From assembly GCF_024323335.1 (NCBI RefSeq), contig NC_066579.1:353221400-353285399 (forward strand): a stretch of DNA of 64,000 nucleotides, in the 5' to 3' direction. Both the position numbers and the translations under genes were made by a program. The DNA is from Lathyrus oleraceus (Eukaryota; Streptophyta; Magnoliopsida; Fabales; Fabaceae). The stretch's first letter is position 1. Each line of letters starts with the position of its first letter. The notes below the pieces were generated by a model. The model did no database searches and was not told where the DNA came from. It saw only the letters and a program-made list of their open reading frames with translations. Below are positions 38,729-50,126 of this stretch, piece after piece.

Positions 38729-41012
38729 AAAAGGAAAAGAACAACTCACTAAGTTGAAAACCCGAAAGGGTGGCTTGGGCAAAAGTGAGCGTCTCGGTGG
38801 ATTGAAAACCTGAACGGGCGATCCAGGCAAAAGTTAGAGACATAAAATAAAAATTAGGGATCATGGCAAGTAATTGCATTTTGTTGATCTTCAGTCTTGA
38901 AGACATTCTTGAGCACGTCAGTTGGTTCTGATTCATCCTCAACCGAAGCCAAGAGCACGGTGGATATCAAAGTTGGTATAAGCATTAGTGATCATTGTAT
39001 TCAATGTAACCCTTTTCCATGTAAATTACCATTCTTCAACTTTTGTAAAGATCTATGGAGTCTTGTCATTTACAGACTACCATTCTATTAAATAAAGTTG
39101 AGCTTTTTATCCAATTGTTTCTACTCGTATTTATCTTTCAGCTAAATATAATTAAATTTTTATGATGATCATTTTGAATTTTTTTTTTAAATCAAAATCA
39201 TATTTTCTTAAATAATAAAAGCTGATACTTTAAGAGAAATCGATTTCATTTAAGGAATATCAATAGCGGTCTGAAAACCGGTAAGCCCTAAAATGCGAAG
39301 CATTGTTTGGTTTTCCCCAAGCAGTTGTCGTGATCTCTATTTCACCCCCATCGGCATTTCAGCATCTCCAATCAGATTTTTTTTGTTTCTCTAGCCGAGT
39401 CTGCATTTTGCCTCCCGTAAGTTGTAGGCGTATTTTCTCAATGATTTGTATAAGATCTAGCACCAGATTCTGGTTTCCCTTCAGGTCTCCAGCGAATTTC
39501 ATGCAGCATTGATTCTAGAGGAGTATGATGGATCCTCTGAGTTATGTCCTCATTGGGTTGAGTCTTTGATTGACCGTTTATTTCTAGATCTTACCTAGAT
39601 AGATGCTTTTGGTCCCCTTAGAGGTCTATTACCCAGTAACTAGTAATATTCTTCTCGATTTGCGAGTATTTTGCTTTTGCCCAATACCCGACAAAAGTAA
39701 CCTTTTCCCCAACGGGTTCATTTTCACGTTTCCCCAGGAAGTCTATCCTTGATATGTTCATCCTAACCGATAACAGATATTTTATTCCCCTGCTTTTAGT
39801 TTATCCTTGATATGTTCATCCTAACCGATGACGGATATTCTCTCTCTTTGGTATTCTACCCAGTAAAAAGGTAGTTGTAATCCCTATTTCGTTCCCAGAG
39901 GGTTAATCCTTGATATGTTCATCCTAACGAATGACAAGTTTCCTCCTCTTTGCGGTATTCTACACAGTAACCGGTAATTGTAAATCCCGTTTTGCCTTGC
40001 AGAGTCTATCCTTGATATGTTCGCTTTAACCGACGACGAATATTCTCTCTTTTGGTTTTCTATCCAGTAACGGATAGATATAATTCCTATTTCTCCCCTC
40101 TGAGTCTATCCTTGATATGTTCATCCTAACCGGTGACGAATATTCTCTTTTTGGTGTTCTATCCAGTAATTGATAGATGTAATTCCTACTTTTCCCCGGC
40201 AGTCTATCCTTGATATGTTCATCTTAACTAATGACGGATATTCTTCCTTTTGAGTTTATCCTTGATACGTTCATTTTAACTAGTGACGAATATTCTCTCT
40301 CTTTGGTCTTCTACCCAGTAACCGATAGTTGTAAATCCTATTTGGCTCTTCCTCAACAGGTTGTTCTTACCCAATAACCAGTAATGAATACACCTCATGT
40401 GTTCCTCAGCGAGTCATCCTTGATATGTTTACCCTAACCGTTAACGAATGTCCTCTCTGTCAGATTATATTATCTCCTTACCCAGTAACCGGTAATAGAT
40501 GATATGTTTCTGTCACTCCTGTGTTGAAGTTCATTTCTTCCCCAGTTGAGTTTGAGTGCATATTTCCTCAATGAGATCGTTGTCCCCTATTTGGATCGAG
40601 TGTTTCAATTTTGTCATGATTTATCCGTTTCCCCTGCAGATTTTCCCCTTTATCCATGGCTGAGTCTTTTCATTGATTTATTTTCATGGAATGCCTCATG
40701 TCCCCCAACAGTTTTAAGTCGTATCCTGGCCTATGAGTATCTTTTATCCCCCAGAGTCTCTGTCTCCCCAGTGATTTTTCCTTATGGAACGCATTATGCT
40801 CCTGCGGACTTTCAGTCTCTCCGGATTCTTTTCCTTTGTGACAACCTTTTCCCCACAGAGATTACTTTTAACATTTCATATCATATGCATCATGAGGTCT
40901 CTTAGAGACCAAAATTTGTTTCTATTGTTGTTATTTAAGCCCATTCTACTAAGTTAATACGAAGATTTTAACCTTCATCTCCTCAACTAGAACGTCCTTA
41001 AATATGGGCAGC
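38729..41012 (+). other. Ogre 3' untranslated region with tandem repeats
   Basis: Follows the integrase stop. It begins with two units of about 45 bp containing TTGAAAACCCGAAAGGG, and holds the larger array at 39744-40445. It ends AATATGGGCAGC, a weak polypurine-like stretch, directly before the 3' LTR at 41013. Confidence 0.7.
39744..40445. repeat. Degenerate tandem repeat, eight units of about 50-150 bp
   Basis: Eight copies of TCCTTGATATGTTCATCCTA followed by ACCGATGACGAATATTC-like sequence. Between them are variants of CTACCCAGTAACCGGTAAT. Placement before the 3' LTR parallels the arrays in the gag-only element, although the repeat sequences differ. Confidence 0.8.
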
Positions 41013-42856
41013 TGTAAGACCCCAATTTTTACCCTAAGATCCCTCATGTTATTCTCATCATACGCATTAGCATTGGGATCACACCTTGGCATTCTACTTA
41101 CCCCTAATTCATTGGGTTTTGGATTGGGAGAGATCACCAAGAACATTTGATTGTATCATACTTCATTTTTCTTTATTTACTAACCAAAATACCAAAAATA
41201 TGTCAATGTATAGTTTGTTGCTTTTGTAGGTAGTGTGTATGCTCACCTATACTCTAGCAAGCTCATATATAGGGTTTAAGACCCTCAATGCAAGGAGCTC
41301 AATCAAGAATTAGTTTACATTGGCTCTAAGTGTCATATGTGGATCCCTGTGATCTTCACATGTTATTTTGATCAATAAATCATCAAGAGTTTGGAGTTTG
41401 GTTGCCTTGGAAACCCTAATTCATCTGGGTATCTTGTGTGACTTCTTCAACAAGTTTCTTCAACAATTGATCAAATATTTCAAGGGATACTTCACCTTAC
41501 ATCATATTATGCATATATGATCCTCCATTAGTCCCAAAATTCAATATAATGTTAATCTAGCAAGTTAGTTCATGGTGGTTGACCAGAGAGAGTCAACTGG
41601 TCAAAACTGGGGTTCCCTAGACCCTATCTCCTACAATTTTTTTGTCATATGAAAATGATACCAAGATCAAAGTTACTCTAAATGACATTCCAAACAACTT
41701 TAATGTTTAGGTCTAGAGCTACTTTTTCTTGGAAAGTCATTTTTTATGGTAAAAGATTATAGGTCATTTTGTCTAAACCCTAGTTTGGAGGTCAACTTCC
41801 CAAGACCATAAATTGCTCAATTTTTATGATATCAAATCCATTCAAATTACATAATCAATTTCAATATGTATACTTCAACTTTGATGTTTGGAGGAAGTGC
41901 AAATTCAACTTGCAAATGCATGTGCCAAGAGGACAGATTATAGGTCATTTTGGACCAATACCATTGAACAAGTGATTTTCCTCAACTTCTAAAATTCATA
42001 ACTCTTTCATACCAAATCCAAATGAGGTCAAATTGGTGACCAAATTTCAGATGTTTGAAATATCTACAACTTTGATGAAGGAGATTTTCTCATTTGAAGT
42101 CCATAGAAAAAGGTATTCAAGGTGGAAGAAGTGAACATTTGACTTGGGACTTAGAAATTTTTCAAATGTGTTTGATTTCCCAAACTTCCACCTCAAAATT
42201 AATCATGATCCAAGCTTCAAATGAAAAAGTGTTCAACATGGAAGTTGTTCCCCTTTATCTCAACTTTCCAAAACATCCAAGATCATCTCATTTGGACTAA
42301 AATTGAAGGACTTGCGCATGGCTTCATTATGGGAAGTGTTTTGGCAAGTTTGAACTTCACATGATCATTTACATTTGCATGCTTGCACATGATGGTTTCA
42401 GCAGACTTTGTACATGATTTGGAATTGGATTGCATCATTTTTTAGGCCCAAATGATTTCCCATGCAGCCATGCAAGGAAGTTTCTAATTTTGTCCAATTT
42501 TCAAGTGGTGCAAATATCAAACACATTGCCTATTTAAACAAGCTTAAGGCTTCAGATTCATGATCAACACCTTGCCCAAGCTTTCTAGACCATTGCAAAC
42601 CCTCACTGCCATAGAATTTTCTGAGATTTCTCTTGAAGTCGAGCTTGAACTTCACCATCTGTTTGGAAGTTCAAACTCCAGAAATTTACTTCCATTTTCA
42701 TTCCATTTGGTTTCTGCAAGCAAGAGGAGGAGAAAGCAATCAAATCCAGATCAAGATCAAGTGAAATTGGACCAACTCGAAGGTGATTTTTCAGAAACTT
42801 CTCCTCTTCGATTCTCTCTCAATTCTCCATTATTCTTGTTGATTTTTGGTTGTCTG
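41013..42856 (+). repeat. 3' LTR of second Ogre, first part
   Basis: Begins TGTAAGACCCCAATTTTTAC. It is broken at 42857 by the Copia insertion; GTCTG at 42852-42856 is the left target duplication. Confidence 0.85.
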
Positions 42857-44153
42857 TGTTGGAGAATTGCCATCCAAGACGCAGCGGAATTTAAAAATTT
42901 CTCCATTTAGTGATCCTTACGAATGGGCATCATCAGTGATAGAATCGTTACCTCTTGTGGCGATCACGAACGTTGAACAATGACAATGTCTCTACTCAGG
43001 CCACACGAACGGATTCCTTCAATCGCAGTGCTAGCTGTTATGAATGAAGGCTTTGAGTGAGAGAGAGAGAGATACAAAATTCCAACTCTTCAGTTGTGTT
43101 GTATTCCCATACAATGCTTCTGCACAAGAGTTCTATTTATAGAACCACTTGTGTGGGCTTCAAGCCAAAAATCCCACTTAAGTGCATTTTGCCCATATCT
43201 CATAATATGCCAAAATCACTTAAGTATTTGGTACCTTACCATATTTCGTAGTCTACTTAAGGGCACCATACATTACGGTATTCCTTAATTACTCTATCTC
43301 TCATCAATCCGTCCTTTGTGTGTGACCCTGTAGGTTTTCGCGACGTTGGCAATTATATTAAATCACGCATTTAACATAATAAATAGTGAGCGGTATCTAG
43401 TAACACATCACTGCTACCCAAGACACGAAAATGTCATGTGATCTGACAAAACCTCCTGTGATAATAATTATGTGTATAATTACCCCTTTGCCCTTATGTC
43501 TATATTGAACACAAGGTATAGACCGTGTCACCCTTGTCCAGTTCAATATTGGGCCCATAGACATTTATCTTGTTACGCAGGATGGGTAAATTCCATCTAG
43601 GACACTCATGTCCCTCAGCATGCTTTGTGGAGTACCCATCAACTGTCTTTATGGTTATCTAGTTACGGACAATGTTGGATCAGCAATAAAACACTCGACT
43701 CTACATCTAGGATCCATAGTGGTTTCAGGTCGAAGAGTGGTATACACTATTATCACCATGAGAATAACTTATGACACTTTGCATAACTTTCTATATAGTA
43801 TTCTCATAGAGGGTCAATCCGGTATAAATATTACTCCTAATATCCATACCTATGTTTAAGACTTGATAACTCTTTATCCATGATCCATGAGTTGTGATCA
43901 TCAGTCTACAAACATAATAGTCTTAATGCTTTAATGTTATCCCACTTCACACTAAAGCTCGACTACGGATACTTTAAGAATAGTGTCCTTATGTTTCATG
44001 TGCTCTCATGATTAAGTCACACTTAATACATTAAATGGACTATCTATTCCAGGGACTTTATTAATCAACCATAATAAAGAAAATGCCTTTTATTATTAAT
44101 AAATAATTCGATACAAGTACCAAAAGTATTGGCCTCTAGGGCTTACACCAAAA
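42857..44153 (-). repeat. 3' LTR of Copia element
   Basis: Plus strand begins TGTTGGAGAATTGCCATCC and ends CTTACACCAAAA. The last bases should read AACA as in the other LTR, so the terminal TG/CA pair is mutated here. A minus-strand stretch GCTAGTGGGAGAT just inside (44154-44166) is a plausible polypurine tract. Confidence 0.88.
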
Positions 44154-44173
44154 ATCTCCCACTAGCATTAGAG

Positions 44174-47030
44174 TCAATCAGGCATACCCCTTATGCCCAT
44201 TGATCTAGTATGGCCATCATGCTTCTGTTGCGCAAGAGGCTTTGTCAGTGGGTCAGCAATATTGTCAAGTGTAGGTACTTTACATATTTTCACATCTCCT
44301 TTATCTATTATCTCTCGAATGAGATGATAACGCCTAAGTATATGTTTGGATCGTTGGTGAGATCTAGGCTCCTTAGCTTGTGCGATAGCACCATTGTTAT
44401 CACAATAGAGACCAATGAGATCCACAACACTAAGGACTATGCCAAGTTCACTAATGAACTTCCTGATCCAAACAGCTTCCTTTGCTGCACTTGAGGCAGC
44501 AATATACTCGGTCTCGGTTGTAGAATCAGCAATTGTATCTTGCTTTGAACTTTTCCAGCTCACAGCGCCACCGTTCAAGCAAAACACATAACCAGATTGC
44601 GATCTAAAGTCATCCTTATCTGTCTGGAAGCTAGCATCGGTGTAACCAATTACATCCAATTCTTCCTGACCTCCATATATCAAGAATGATTCCTAAGTTC
44701 TTCTCAAGTACTTAAGGATATTCTTAACAGCTACCCAATGGGCATCACCAGGATCAGATTGGTACCTACTCGTTGCACTTAAAGCATACGAGACATCTGG
44801 TCGAGTACATAACATGGGATACATGATAGATCCTATTGCAGATGCATATGGAATCTTATTCATGCGATCCCTTTCTTCCTTAGTTGAAGGGGATTGTATT
44901 TTTGATAGACACAGGCCATGTTGCATAGGTATGAATCCTTTCTTGGAATCATGCATATTAAAGCGTCTCGGCACTTTGTCTATGTATGTACTCTGACTTA
45001 GGCCAAGCAGTTTTCGTGATCTATCTCTATAGATTCTGATTCCTAATATATAGGATGCTTCACCTAGGTACTTCATAGAAAAGCATTTCCCCAACCAAGA
45101 CTTTACCCGTTGCAAGGTAGGGACATCGTTTCCAATGAGTAATATGTCATCTACATATAACATCAGGAAAACGATCATGCTCCCACTAACCTTCTTGTAG
45201 ACACAAGGCTCATCTTTGTTTTTGATGAATCCATGAGTAATACATCACCTTGATCAGATATCCATATATCTCAGGTAGGTGACGTATCCTGCCTGACCTA
45301 TGCTGGTCTTGTTCTACTTGAGCAAGTTGCTCTTACACAACTACTTGTGTTTCCTGCTCTAATTCCTCCATAGGTGTATCGATGCTTTGTGATTCTTGAA
45401 TTTCTTCAAGCTCTACTTTCCTCCCACTGGTTCCTTTGGAAATAAAATCCTTTTCTAGGAAAACTCCAGTTCGAGCGACAAACACTTTGCCCTCAGAAGG
45501 ATTGTAGAAGTAATACCCTCTTGTTTCTTTAGGATACCCCACAAATAAACATTTGTCAGATTTGGGCTTAAGCTTAGTTGAAATTTGTCGTTTCACATAA
45601 ACTTCGCAACCCCAAATCTTCATGTAAGACATATGTGGTTTCTCACCACTCCATATCTCATATGGTGTCTTCTCAACCTTTTTGGATGGAACACGGTTAA
45701 GTGTGTAAGTTGTTGTCAACAGCGCATGTGCCCAAAAGGAGTTTGGAAGATCGGCGTGACTCATCATGGATCGGACCATGTCCAACAGGGTTCGATTTCT
45801 TCTCTCAGATACACCATTCCATTGGGGTGTTCCAGGAGGAGTGAGTTGGGATAGGATCCCACACTCTTTCAGATGGTCATCAAACTCTAGGCTTAAATAC
45901 TCACCACCTCGATCTGATCGAAGAGTTTTAATATTCTTACCTAGTTGGTTTTGTACTTCATTCTTGAATTCCTTGAACTTTTCAAAGGACTCTGATTTGT
46001 GTTTCATTAAATACACATAACCATATCTATTGAAATCATCAGTGAATGTGATGAAGTATTGAAAACCTCATTTGGCTGGTATGTTCAGTGGTCCACATAC
46101 ATCAGTATGTATGAGGGCCAAAAGATCATTAGCTCTTTCACCTTTTCCAATGAATGGAGACTTTGTCATCTTTCCAATTAAACAAGATCTGCATGTCTCA
46201 TATGATTCATAATCAAAAGAGTCCAACAGTCCATCTTTATGGAGTTTGGAAATGCGTTTCTCATTTATGTGGCCTAATCGACAATGCCAAAGGTAAGTTG
46301 GATTTAACTGATTAGGTTTCATCCTTTTAGTATTAATGTTATAAACTGGCATTTCAAGATCAAGGACATATAGTCCATTGTTCATTTGAGCAGTAGCATA
46401 GAATATATCATTCAAATAAATTGAACAACAATTGTTCTTTATTATGAATGAAAAACCGAACTTGTCCAAACAAGAAACGGAAATAATATTCCTGCTAATT
46501 GCTGGTACATAATAACAGTTCTCTAACTGAATTATTAAACCACTAGGTAAAGTCAATTCATAAGTTGCTACGACTAAGGCAGCAACCTTTGCTCCATTGC
46601 CAACTCGTAGGTCGACTTCACCTTTTGCCAAATCTCTACTCCTTTTTAGTCCATGCACATTTGTACAAATGTGAGAACCGCATCCAATATCTAATACCCA
46701 TGATGCAGAAGTAGATAAATTAATTTCAATAACAAAAATTCCTGAATTTGGAGTCTCTACTCCATTCTTCCTATCTTCCAGGTACTTTGGGCAGTTCCTC
46801 TTCCAGTGTGCGGTCTTACCGCAATGGAAGCAGGTGCCTTCTTTTTCTATGCTTCCACTAGGCTTCAAAGCAGCAATAGTGGGTTTGGGTTTGGCAACTT
46901 CCTTGCCTTTCCCTTTATCATGTTTGAGGACAATCCTCATGTTTCGGTACCAATCCAGAAAATTTGTCCCAGACAATATTTCCTTCTCAAGGTTTGATCG
47001 CAATATGTTGTTAGAGGTGTTTGTTGTCAT
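44174..47030 (-). pseudogene. Copia polyprotein, broken and internally deleted
   Basis: Segment 47030-46068 holds a strongly shortened gag, one zinc knuckle (CFHCGKTAHWKRNC), protease with DIGCGSH where the family has D-T/S-G, and the integrase zinc finger (HCRLGH, CRSC). A TGA at 46068-46070 interrupts. Segment 46016-45333 continues in the same frame with the integrase core (LRSDRGGEY, GVSERRNRT). The N-terminal half of RT, about 200 residues, is deleted near 45240-45330 and the frame changes. Segment 45178-44693 has the RT active site YVDD. After another stop, 44683-44174 is RNase H ([19 protein letters not shown]). Several separate lesions make it non-functional. Confidence 0.92.
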
Positions 47031-48135
47031 GGTTATCTACATAAGGATTAATAAAAATATAAGTATCATTGACATATTTAATTAGGCCTTTAATTAAACA
47101 TGCTCCCACTATTTTATTCAAAACAAATGACCCTCATCATTTAATTCGGAAAATCCCGTTGGAAGATTTTCTAGTGGGTCGAGATCCATATTTCACTTCG
47201 TTCTAAGTCCGCATAGGCAGATTACACAAAACTAGGTTATTTAGGTAGGAACTCCTTCCAATTGTATTTCATACAATTCTCGAAAATTTCAGTTGGGTGA
47301 ATAACTCCTTATTCCAATCCATCATATGGATCATTCCCAACTCTTGCTTCTAAACATATATATAATCTTATTATAATTTGTTTAGTTAAGTTTGACCCAT
47401 TGTTTTAACAGTTGGATATTACAATTATCCCATAGCACCTTACTAATATAGAACATGCACCTCGCGTAGGCGAAACCTACATTATTCGATACTAGTCTTG
47501 ATGAGTGTTAAAACTTGGAAAGCATAAACTTAATATTTATTTTGAGGGAATTGCAATTTTTATGATCTCACCGTCTTGTTTATCATATAAATCATCTCTC
47601 ACATGCATCAACATACATTCATATGCATCAACATACATACAAACATAATGAAACAGTTATGGCCCCTAGCGCAATTGTTCTCCCAAGCCAATGAGAGAAC
47701 CTAAGCTAACCTAACAACGATCTAAGCTTCTCCAAGCAAGATCTTCAAGGTTGTCCTCCTTTGGCACTGACTTCTTTGCTTTCTTCATATCATTACATTA
47801 CATAAAAGAAACTCGTTTTACATACGAGGGAGTGAGATGAGAAAAGAAGTTACATTTGGGAGATTAAGAGAGAGGCACGACACGCAGGTCGTATTTTAAA
47901 ACCCAAAACAAAATAAAGGAAGACTAAGGCCATAACCGATCACCACAAGACAATAATGAACACTTTATTATTATTATTATTATTAATTCCTTTAATTAAT
48001 TAAAATAAAATTAAATCTCGACAACCGATCACCACATTTTAATGAACAATTCATTTAAAATCAATGTCGCTTTTCGCATCAACACTTGATACTTTTAAAG
48101 CACTGAGTTAGCCGAACGGGTGAATTTTGCCTTGG

Positions 48136-48350
48136 GTTAACCGGTTAATCATTTGTGTTAACCGGTTAACACTGTTTGAAATATGTTCAAAAAATTCTTT
48201 TCTGCCTTGCGTTAACCGATTAACACTGTTTGAAAATGTCTTGGAAAACTGTTTTCCGCCTTGCGTTAACCGGTTAACACTGTTTGAAAACCTTAAAAAT
48301 TTTATTTCGCATTGCGTTAACCGGTTAACCATATGCGTTAACCGGTTAAC
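48136..48350. repeat. Cluster of six GTTAACCGGTTAAC palindromes
   Basis: Six sites start at 48136, 48157, 48211, 48265, 48316 and 48337. Four are the perfect 14-bp palindrome; the first ends in T and the third has GAT for GGT. Spacings are 21, 54, 54, 51 and 21 bp, a near-symmetric layout with a 21-bp pair at each end. The intervening sequence (CACTGTTTGAAAA, CCTTGC) is partly repeated. Confidence 0.9.
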
Positions 48351-48646
48351 ACTGTTCCAAAAAGTGTTTAGAACGCACAACTCTTGTGCAGTCAAAACCC
48401 CAATCGCATAACTCTCTGACAACACAACCTTTGTGCCGTCACTAACCCTGATGCACCAATTTCAGACCGTCAAACACATCTCGATTGTTAATTCAATATG
48501 ATTGATCAACACGTCATTGCTTCACCATACTAATGTCGGATCAAGAAGAAAACGACCATTGATCGCTCAAAGGAAAACAATCATTGAGGGTTTGAATGAA
48601 CGAAACGAGAACACTATATCATATATAATGTATTTTGCATCAGGAT

Positions 48647-48649
<3 letters not shown>

Positions 48650-48718
<69 letters not shown>
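48650..48718. repeat. TA microsatellite
   Basis: About 69 bp of uninterrupted TA repeats in the Copia leader. Confidence 0.95.
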
Positions 48719-48719
<1 letters not shown>

Positions 48720-48812
48720 CTTGATTGATCTCAATTTAATCTTTGATTCATTTTGTCTTTAATCATATTATTACAGAACAAAAACAGTTATCAGATTCAT
48801 GGTTTCGTAAGT

Positions 48813-48825
48813 GGCTCTGATACCA
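48813..48825 (-). other. PBS of Copia element (initiator Met tRNA)
   Basis: The minus strand reads TGGTATCAGAGCC one base inside the 5' LTR. Confidence 0.92.
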
Positions 48826-48826
48826 C

Positions 48827-50121
48827 TGTTGGAGAATTGCCATCCATGGCGCAGCGGAATTTAAAAATTTCTCCATTTAGTGATCCTTACGAATGGGCAT
48901 GATCAGTGATAGAATCATTACCTCTTGTGGCGATCACGAACGTTGAACAATGACAACGTCTCTACTCAGTCCACACGAACGGATTCCTTCAATCGCAGTG
49001 CTAGCTGTTATGAATGAAGGCTTTGAGTGGGAGAGAGAGATACGAAATTCCAACTCTTCAGTTGTGTTGTATTCCCATACAATGCTTCTGCACAAGAGTT
49101 CTATTTATAGAACCACTTGTGTGGGCTTCAAGCCAAAAAGCCCACTTAAGTGCATTTTGTCCATATCTCATAATATGCTAAAATCACTTAAGTATTTGGT
49201 ACCTTACCATATTTCGTATTCTACTTAAGGGCACCATACATTACGGTATTCCTTAATTACTCTATCTCTCATCTATCCGTCCTTTGTGTGTGACCCTGTA
49301 GGTTTTCGCGACGTTGGCAATTATATTAAATCACGCATTTAACATAATAAACAGTGAGCGGTATCTAGCAACACATCACTGCTACCCAAGACACAAAAAT
49401 GTCATGTGATCTGACAAAACCTCATGTGATAATAAGTATGTGTATAATTACCCCTTTGCCCTTATGTCTATATTGAACACAAGGTATAGACCGTGTCACC
49501 CTTGTCCAGTTCAATATTGGGCCCATAGATATTTATCCTGTTACGCAGGATGGGCAAATTCCATCTAGGACACTCATGTCCCTCAGTATGCTTTGTGGAG
49601 TACCCATCAATTGTCTTTATGGTTATCCAGTTACGGACAACGTTGGATCAGCAATAAAGCATTTGACTCTACATCTAGGATCCATAGTGGTTTCAGGTCG
49701 AAGAGTGGTATACACTATTATCACCATGAGAATAACTTATGACACTTTGCATAACTTTCTATATAGTATTCTCATAGCGGGTCAATCCGGTATAAATATT
49801 ACTCCTAATATTCATACCTATGTTTAAGACTTGATAACTCTTTATCCATGATCCATGAGATGTGATCATCAGTCTACAAACATAATAGTCTTAATGCTTT
49901 AATGTTATCCCACTTCACACTAAAGCTCGACTACGGATACTTTAAGAATAGTGTCCTTATGTTTAATGTGCTCTCATGATTAAGTCACACTTAATACATT
50001 AAACGGACTATCTATTCCAGGGACTTTATTAATCAACCATAATAAAGAAAATGCCTTTTATTATTAATAAATAATTCGATACAAATACCAAAAGTATTGG
50101 CCTCTAGGGCTTACACCAACA
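48827..50121 (-). repeat. 5' LTR of Copia element
   Basis: 1295 bp, plus strand TGTTGGAGAATTGCC to TTACACCAACA; retains proper ends. Confidence 0.9.
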
Positions 50122-50126
50122 GTCTG

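Larger units (their letters stand above)
47031..48812 (-). other. Copia leader region
   Basis: Non-coding DNA between gag and the PBS. It holds the palindrome cluster at 48136-48350 and a TA microsatellite. Nearly 1.8 kb is long for a Copia leader, so extra DNA has accumulated or been captured here. Confidence 0.6.
42857..50121 (-). mobile_element. Copia LTR retrotransposon, decayed, minus strand
   Basis: 7265 bp with LTRs of 1297 and 1295 bp, a perfect target duplication GTCTG (42852-42856, 50122-50126), iMet-type PBS and a broken Copia polyprotein. Domain order in element direction is gag, protease, integrase, RT, RNase H, which is diagnostic of Copia. The LTRs differ at many positions, for example CCAAGACGCAGC against CCATGGCGCAGC near their outer ends. 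It is therefore clearly older than the Tekay element. The lineage is probably near Tork, but I am not sure. Confidence 0.9.

Noticed and set aside
39303..40905. Plus-strand frames in the Ogre 3' region
   Set aside because: They read through pyrimidine-rich tandem repeats after the integrase stop and show no domain.
48108..48425. Frames on both strands with repeated VNRLT peptides
   Set aside because: The palindrome GTTAACCGGTTAAC reads as NRLT on both strands. Spacings of 54, 54 and 51 keep one frame open by chance; no start context or domain.
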